NCBI GenBank assembly: GCA_037128705.1
Contig: JBAXVX010000015.1
Coordinates: forward strand, 30,357 to 94,356
From: CAIVAT01 sp037128705
Lineage (GTDB): Bacteria; Bacteroidota; Bacteroidia; Bacteroidales; FEN-979
Length of the DNA stretch: 64,000 nucleotides
Reading direction: 5' to 3'
Every line of letters starts with the position of its first letter. The stretch's first letter is position 1. The position numbers and the translations under genes were made by a program. Shown here piece after piece: positions 60,086-64,000 of the stretch. The notes under the pieces are model-generated. The model worked only from the letters and a program-made list of their open reading frames with translations, was not told the origin of the DNA and searched no databases.

Positions 60086-60331
60086 ATGAAAAAAGTAGCA
60101 ATGTTATTCTCAGCTGTTGTTCTTTTCGCAAGTTTGACCTTTGCCCAAACTCCTCAAACCCAGGATAAACCGGCAAAACCAGCAGACAAGAAAGAATGTG
60201 TAAAAGAAGAAAAAGCCGGATGCGACAAGAAAACCAAAGCAGCCTGCAGTGAAGCAAAAAAAGGTTCAAGTTGCTGTGCAAAAGATGCAAAGAAAGCTGC
60301 TCCTGCACCTACAACTCCTGAAAAGAAGTAA
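60086..60331 (+). CDS. Small secreted Cys/Lys-rich protein
   Basis: An 81-residue protein from the ATG at 60086, downstream of its promoter box; a longer frame from 60014 would start before that box. The signal peptide is KKVAMLFSAVVLFASLTFAQ. The mature part of about 60 residues is low-complexity: KPADKKECVKEEKAGCDKKT, a CSEA and SSCC motif, then a Pro/Ala/Lys-rich end. Charged and cysteine-containing, possibly metal binding. No family recognised. It is followed by a strong terminator, so it is a single-gene unit. Confidence 0.75.
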   Translation: MKKVAMLFSAVVLFASLTFAQTPQTQDKPAKPADKKECVKEEKAGCDKKTKAACSEAKKGSSCCAKDAKKAAPAPTTPEKK

Positions 60332-60360
60332 TTTAAGAGCAAGTTCGCTTGCCATTCATA

Positions 60361-60387
60361 AAAAAAGGGGCTTTTGCCCCTTTTTTA
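60361..60387. terminator. Bidirectional Rho-independent terminator
   Basis: AAAAAAGGGGC, loop TTTT, GCCCCTTTTTT: a GC core with A and T tracts on both sides, between the small secreted protein gene and the convergent tonB gene. Confidence 0.9.
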
Positions 60388-60393
60388 TGCCCG

Positions 60394-61173
60394 TCAGGAG
60401 GTACGCCCCCCGGGGATTCTGAAAACTATCGGCATCCGCACCATGACCCTGACGGGTCGACCGTTGCGTTTGCCCGGGTCCCAGCGTGGCATCTCCCTGG
60501 TAACCCTGATGGCCTCTTCATCGCAGCCGGCGCCGATGCGCCTGGTCACATCAATGTTGCTTAAGGTTCCATCCGTTTCAACAATGAATACGACCATCAC
60601 CACTCCCTGAACCGACCCTTTCAGTGCGGCTTCGGGGTACCTTATCTGTTTGCGCAAATAATACAACCGTGATTCATCCCCGCCAGGGTAGCGCGGATAG
60701 ACATCAATTGCCGTGGACAAACCTGTATCGTCGCCCGTTCCTTCACCTAATCCCGATCCTCCGGGGTTTGCAGATGAGTCGAATTTTGCTTTATCATTTT
60801 CCTCTGTCTGTTTCGGAGGTTCTTCAACAGGTTTCTCTTTTACTGTGGCCGAATCTGTTACAACCGGGGCCTTGGGGGCCTCCTGCAAGGGTTTCGCAAG
60901 GGCCTGCGCCAGTTTGTTCATCTGGTCATCAGGCGGTGCACTCATGTTATAATAGGCAACCTCATACATCATATCTCCCTCGAGGAGGGGAACGGGTTCG
61001 AAAGTATAATAAAACCATGGGATCATAACGGTCAGCAAAATGATTATGACCCCGTAAATCATCGATTTCACTATGAGCCGCGGGTAATTCTTCCGGAAGT
61101 AATATGCCCCATATTCCTTATTTCTGCCTTCGAAAGCAAGGTCATCCAAACCCGGTATGTGCTCAGGAATCAT
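60394..61173 (-). CDS. tonB: Energy transducer TonB
   Basis: A 259-residue TonB-type protein. A cytoplasmic N-terminus (EHIPGLDDLAFEGRNKEYGAYYFRKNY) resembles the Bacteroidota TonB family, a membrane helix lies near 33-56 (MIYGVIIILLTVMIPWFYY), then a Pro/Lys/Glu-rich linker, and the TonB C-terminal domain (about 170-259) with GVVMVVFIVETDGTLSNIDV and RWDPGKRNGRPVRVMV. It links the proton gradient to outer membrane receptors such as the one at 26570. No exbBD gene is adjacent. It overlaps the S4 gene by 4 bases. Confidence 0.9.
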   Translation of the reverse strand: MIPEHIPGLDDLAFEGRNKEYGAYYFRKNYPRLIVKSMIYGVIIILLTVMIPWFYYTFEPVPLLEGDMMYEVAYYNMSAPPDDQMNKLAQALAKPLQEAPKAPVVTDSATVKEKPVEEPPKQTEENDKAKFDSSANPGGSGLGEGTGDDTGLSTAIDVYPRYPGGDESRLYYLRKQIRYPEAALKGSVQGVVMVVFIVETDGTLSNIDVTRRIGAGCDEEAIRVTREMPRWDPGKRNGRPVRVMVRMPIVFRIPGGRTS

Positions 61174-61556
61174 TTGCCAAGATATTGTTTGAGAAATTCA
61201 ATTTCCCGGCGTTCGCGTTTCGTCGGCCGGCCGATTCCACGTTCACGGGACTCAAAATTCAACGGATTATCGCGCTTCAATTTCAGATATTCTTCTTCCG
61301 GGGTAAGATCGGCCATCAGGTCAGGAACCAATTTGGCAGAAACCCGGCTTGCGGCAAGTTCAACAACCTTTATTGTTTTCACCATCGGTGGAAATGAAAT
61401 ATTGATCACCTCTCCTGTTTTGACTTCGTGGGATGGTTTGATGACTTGTCCGAGGATTTTCACTTTTCCAGTCCGGCATGCTTCGGAAGCCAGGCTGCGT
61501 GTTTTAAAAATCCTTACGGCCCAAAGCCATTTGTCGATCCGGATCGCCTTCTCCAT
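61170..61556 (-). CDS. S4 domain RNA-binding protein (Hsp15-like)
   Basis: A 128-residue protein from the ATG at 61556 (MEKAIRIDKWLWAVRIFKTR); a longer frame to 61631 runs into the der gene. Residues 5-70 are an S4 domain (RIDKWLWAVRIFKTRSLASE, GKVKILGQVIKPSHEVKTGE). The basic tail TKRERREIEFLKQYL is like Hsp15, which binds free 50S subunits with stalled nascent chains. It follows der by 4 bases and overlaps tonB. Confidence 0.88.
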   Translation of the reverse strand: MEKAIRIDKWLWAVRIFKTRSLASEACRTGKVKILGQVIKPSHEVKTGEVINISFPPMVKTIKVVELAASRVSAKLVPDLMADLTPEEEYLKLKRDNPLNFESRERGIGRPTKRERREIEFLKQYLGK

Positions 61557-61560
61557 CAAT

Positions 61561-62880
61561 TTATTTTTGCCGGAAATATATCTCCATCGGGACCCCGCTG
61601 AATTCGAATTTCTCGCGGAGTTTATTCTCAATAAAACGCTTATAGGGCTCCTTTAAGTATTGAGGGTGGTTGCAAAAAAATGCAAATGAAGGAAATGCGG
61701 TGGGCAGTTGCATTGCATATTTGATGCGGACATATTTCCCCTTTGTTACGGGTGGCGGCATCTCCTGAAGGATCGGCAGGATGAAATCATTCAACGCCGA
61801 GGTCCCTATTTTTTTCGACCGGTTTTTAAATACCTGAATCGCTGTTTCAACTGTTTTAAAAATGCGCTGCTTGGTAACCACCGATGTGAAAATAATGGGA
61901 ACATCCACAAATGGTTTGATCTGATCGCGGATTGTCTCTTCAAAAAACTTATGCGTGTTGGTCTCCTTTTCCACAAGGTCCCATTTGTTGACCACGATGA
62001 CCACCCCCTTGTGATTTTTTTCGATCAGGGAATAAATATTCAGATCCTGGGCCTCAAATCCACGCTCAGCATCCACCATCAAAATACACACATCGCTGCT
62101 CTCAATCGAGCGGATGGCGCGCATCACCGAGTAGAATTCTATATTTTCCGTTACCTTGGCCTTTTTCCTGATCCCGGCCGTATCGATCAGATTAAAGTCA
62201 AGGCCGAAATACTGATAGTGTGTGTGAATGGAATCACGCGTTGTTCCTGGTATCGGCGTTACAATATTGCGGTCGTTGCCAAGCAGCATATTCACCAGTG
62301 AAGATTTCCCCGCGTTCGGACGTCCGACGATGGCAATTTTAGGCAGTTCATCCAGCATATTCTGGTTGGCTTCATTTTCCTCCTCAACCGGGAACTCACG
62401 AACCACCTCATCCATCAGGTCGCCGGTGCCACTGCCGCTGATCGAGGCAATGGAATAGATCTCTCCCAAACCCAGCCCGTGAAATTCGTGAATGTCGTCG
62501 ACCATTTTATAATTATCCACCTTATTTGCAATAAGGAGAACCCGTTTTTTTGATTTCCGCAACATTTTGGCAACATCGTCATCCATTGCAGTAAGCCCGT
62601 CCTTGGCATCAACCATGAAAAGAATCACATCTGATTCGTCGATGGCAAGTTTCACCTGTTTTTTGATCTCATCCTCAAAAACATCTCCCGATTGATGAAC
62701 ATATCCGCCGGTATCAATAACCGAATAATATTTTCCGTTCCAATCTCCATGCCCGTAATGCCGGTCACGGGTAACTCCGCTCGTTGGGTCGACGATGGCA
62801 TCACGCCCTCCGCACAAACGGTTAAAAAGGGTGGATTTTCCAACATTCGGACGGCCAACAATTGCGATGATATTTGTCAT
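61561..62880 (-). CDS. der: Ribosome biogenesis GTPase Der
   Basis: A 439-residue double-GTPase. The two G domains have G1 motifs GRPNVGKST (about 8) and GRPNAGKSS (about 187), G3 DTGGY and DTAGI, and G4 NKVD and NKWD, followed by the C-terminal KH-like domain (about 355-439). It takes part in 50S subunit assembly. It is 82 bases downstream of era. Confidence 0.97.
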   Translation of the reverse strand: MTNIIAIVGRPNVGKSTLFNRLCGGRDAIVDPTSGVTRDRHYGHGDWNGKYYSVIDTGGYVHQSGDVFEDEIKKQVKLAIDESDVILFMVDAKDGLTAMDDDVAKMLRKSKKRVLLIANKVDNYKMVDDIHEFHGLGLGEIYSIASISGSGTGDLMDEVVREFPVEEENEANQNMLDELPKIAIVGRPNAGKSSLVNMLLGNDRNIVTPIPGTTRDSIHTHYQYFGLDFNLIDTAGIRKKAKVTENIEFYSVMRAIRSIESSDVCILMVDAERGFEAQDLNIYSLIEKNHKGVVIVVNKWDLVEKETNTHKFFEETIRDQIKPFVDVPIIFTSVVTKQRIFKTVETAIQVFKNRSKKIGTSALNDFILPILQEMPPPVTKGKYVRIKYAMQLPTAFPSFAFFCNHPQYLKEPYKRFIENKLREKFEFSGVPMEIYFRQK

Positions 62881-62938
62881 GATAAAAATTTGTAAAAATG
62901 AAATTAAGTAATCTGAAAATATAAAGTTAATCCTTATG

Positions 62939-62962
62939 CTAATTACCTTGTTACCTTGTCAC
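62939..62962 (-). repeat. Three units of the 8-bp repeat after era
   Basis: Read on the minus strand the units are GTGACAAG, GTAACAAG and GTAATTAG, starting immediately after the era TAG stop. The first 15 bases with the preceding G equal those at 279-293. The rest of 62881-62938 is AT-rich with no other feature seen. Confidence 0.8.
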
Positions 62963-63844
62963 CTAATCCACCGAGTATCCAAACCTCTTCAAGGCCCGTT
63001 CATCTTCGCGCCAGTCCTTGGCAACCTTCACACGTAATTCCAGAAAAATATGTTTATCAATGAAGGCTTCGATATCCTTCCTGGCGTCGGTGCCCAGTTT
63101 TTTTATGGCTGATCCCTGGTGACCGAGCAATATACCCTTCTGCGTTTCCCTGGCTACGAAAATCGTGGCAGTGATCCGTGTAAGGTGCTCCTCCTCCCTG
63201 AACGATTCTACAGCCACTTCCGTAGAATAGGGAACCTCCTGGGAGAAGTTCAGCAGGATCTTTTCCCTGATGATCTCTGAAACAAAGAATCGCTGGCTGC
63301 GGTCGGTCAGTTCATCCTTGGGATAGAATGCCGGTGATTCAGGCAAATGGTGAAGAATGGCCTTAAAAACCTGATCGAGATTGAGTTTATGCAAAGCTGA
63401 AACAGGCAGAACAGTTGCTTTTTCCAGCTTTTTCATCCACCGGGCAACCTCTGCTTCAAGTTTCTCCATGTTGCCAAGATCAATTTTATTGATCACCACG
63501 ATCACGGGGACGGTCGCCTCTTTCAGTTTGGTTAGAATGTCCTCCTGTTTAAAATCGTTGTCTGCTTCGGTAACCATCAGGATCACATCCGCATCGTCAA
63601 GGGCTGCGAACACAGCCGACATCATGGCCCTGTGCAGTTTATAATGGGGTTGGATCACCCCCGGCGTATCGGAATAAACAATCTGATAGTCATCTCCGCT
63701 GAAAATTCCCATAATGCGATGACGGGTTGTCTGGGCTTTGGGTGTGATGATCGACAACTTTTCACCAAGCAAGGCATTCATGAGCGTGGATTTCCCAACA
63801 TTTGGATACCCAATGATTGAGACGAATCCGGCTTTGTGTAACAT
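62963..63844 (-). CDS. era: GTPase Era
   Basis: A 293-residue GTPase from the ATG at 63844 (MLHKAGFVSIIGYPNVGKST); an earlier ATG at 63877 would add 11 residues not found in the family. G1 is GYPNVGKST, G3 DTPGV, G4 NKID; the C-terminal KH domain (about 200-290, with EVPYSTEVAVESF and FIDKHIFLELRVKVAKDWR) binds the 3' end of 16S rRNA during 30S assembly. Confidence 0.96.
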   Translation of the reverse strand: MLHKAGFVSIIGYPNVGKSTLMNALLGEKLSIITPKAQTTRHRIMGIFSGDDYQIVYSDTPGVIQPHYKLHRAMMSAVFAALDDADVILMVTEADNDFKQEDILTKLKEATVPVIVVINKIDLGNMEKLEAEVARWMKKLEKATVLPVSALHKLNLDQVFKAILHHLPESPAFYPKDELTDRSQRFFVSEIIREKILLNFSQEVPYSTEVAVESFREEEHLTRITATIFVARETQKGILLGHQGSAIKKLGTDARKDIEAFIDKHIFLELRVKVAKDWREDERALKRFGYSVD

Positions 63845-63881
63845 ATTTTTTTTGAGTGTTGGATAAAACGGAAACAAATAC

Positions 63882-63889
63882 TATCTTTG
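63882..63889 (+). promoter_or_regulatory. Promoter for initiator tRNA
   Basis: TATCTTTG matches TAnnTTTG; a TTG at 63859-63861 lies 20 bases before it. The tRNA starts 38 bases downstream. Confidence 0.6.
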
Positions 63890-63906
63890 CAAAGCGAAAG
63901 AAAGTA

Positions 63907-63914
63907 CAAAGGTA
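63907..63914 (-). promoter_or_regulatory. Minus-strand -7 box for era
   Basis: CAAAGGTA reads TACCTTTG on the minus strand, 62 bases upstream of the era start. It overlaps the leader of the divergent tRNA gene. Confidence 0.5.
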
Positions 63915-63927
63915 CACAAAAATATAC

Positions 63928-64000
<73 letters not shown>

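Overview
The window looks like chromosomal DNA of a member of the Bacteroidota (Bacteroidetes), probably an environmental, possibly anaerobic, relative of the Bacteroidales. Several promoters carry the Bacteroidota -7 box TAnnTTTG, classical Shine-Dalgarno sequences are scarce, and the gene content fits: a TonB-dependent receptor, a two-component kinase with a periplasmic propeller and Y_Y_Y domain, PspC and LiaF-like proteins, and a CxxxC-type radical SAM aminomutase. I see no transposase, integrase, phage gene, rRNA or CRISPR array. Genes are tightly packed and no gene-free stretch exceeds 300 bases; the longest (2092-2327) is regulatory.

Layout. (1) 1-5385, sulfur handling: the end of a DUF1641-type protein, a TusE/DsrC-like sulfur carrier, a DsrE2-like protein, an FNR-like regulator with a possible Fe-S cysteine set, a NifX-like protein, a cysteine desulfurase-like enzyme and a cysteine synthase with a cysteine-rich tail. 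(2) 5485-7594, a secreted Cys/Gly-rich protein beside an ECF sigma factor, a zinc-finger anti-sigma factor and a periplasmic metal-sensor-like protein. (3) 7595-11092, a small Lys-rich coiled-coil protein, TatC, a PspC/LiaF envelope-stress pair and an alpha/beta hydrolase. (4) 11305-15072, a four-gene cassette: lysine 2,3-aminomutase-like radical SAM enzyme, two D-Ala-D-Ala-ligase-like ATP-grasp enzymes and a GNAT acetyltransferase.

(5) 15118-37376 is the most unusual part. Two divergent arms leave one 124-bp intergenic region. The minus arm encodes a soluble histidine kinase, a response regulator-PP2C phosphatase, a STAS protein with an unrecognised C-terminal domain, an ABC permease fused to two substrate-binding domains, its ATPase, and a further binding lipoprotein. 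The plus arm encodes a membrane-anchored nSTAND-WD40 protein, a TonB-dependent receptor, a formyltransferase-fold protein, a nucleotide-transporter-like membrane protein with HEAT-like repeats, a propeller sensor kinase closely resembling the kinase of the other arm, and a small outer-membrane-like protein. I infer one sensing and uptake system, not described as a unit as far as I know.

(6) 37413-42465: a zinc alcohol dehydrogenase, a lipoprotein and a large ABCG-like transporter. (7) 42536-59379, all on the minus strand: a BMP-family lipoprotein, an RND tripartite efflux set, a Cache lipoprotein, an adenosine-deaminase-like enzyme, a metallopeptidase/propeller/barrel protein, an ECF sigma/anti-sigma/PrsW stress module, an M19 dipeptidase and PdxJ. 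(8) 59515-64000: D-aminoacyl-tRNA deacylase, a small secreted Cys/Lys-rich protein, TonB, an S4 RNA-binding protein, the GTPases Der and Era, and an initiator tRNA-Met cut by the window end. An 8-bp tandem repeat family sits at the stop codons of the first gene and of era.
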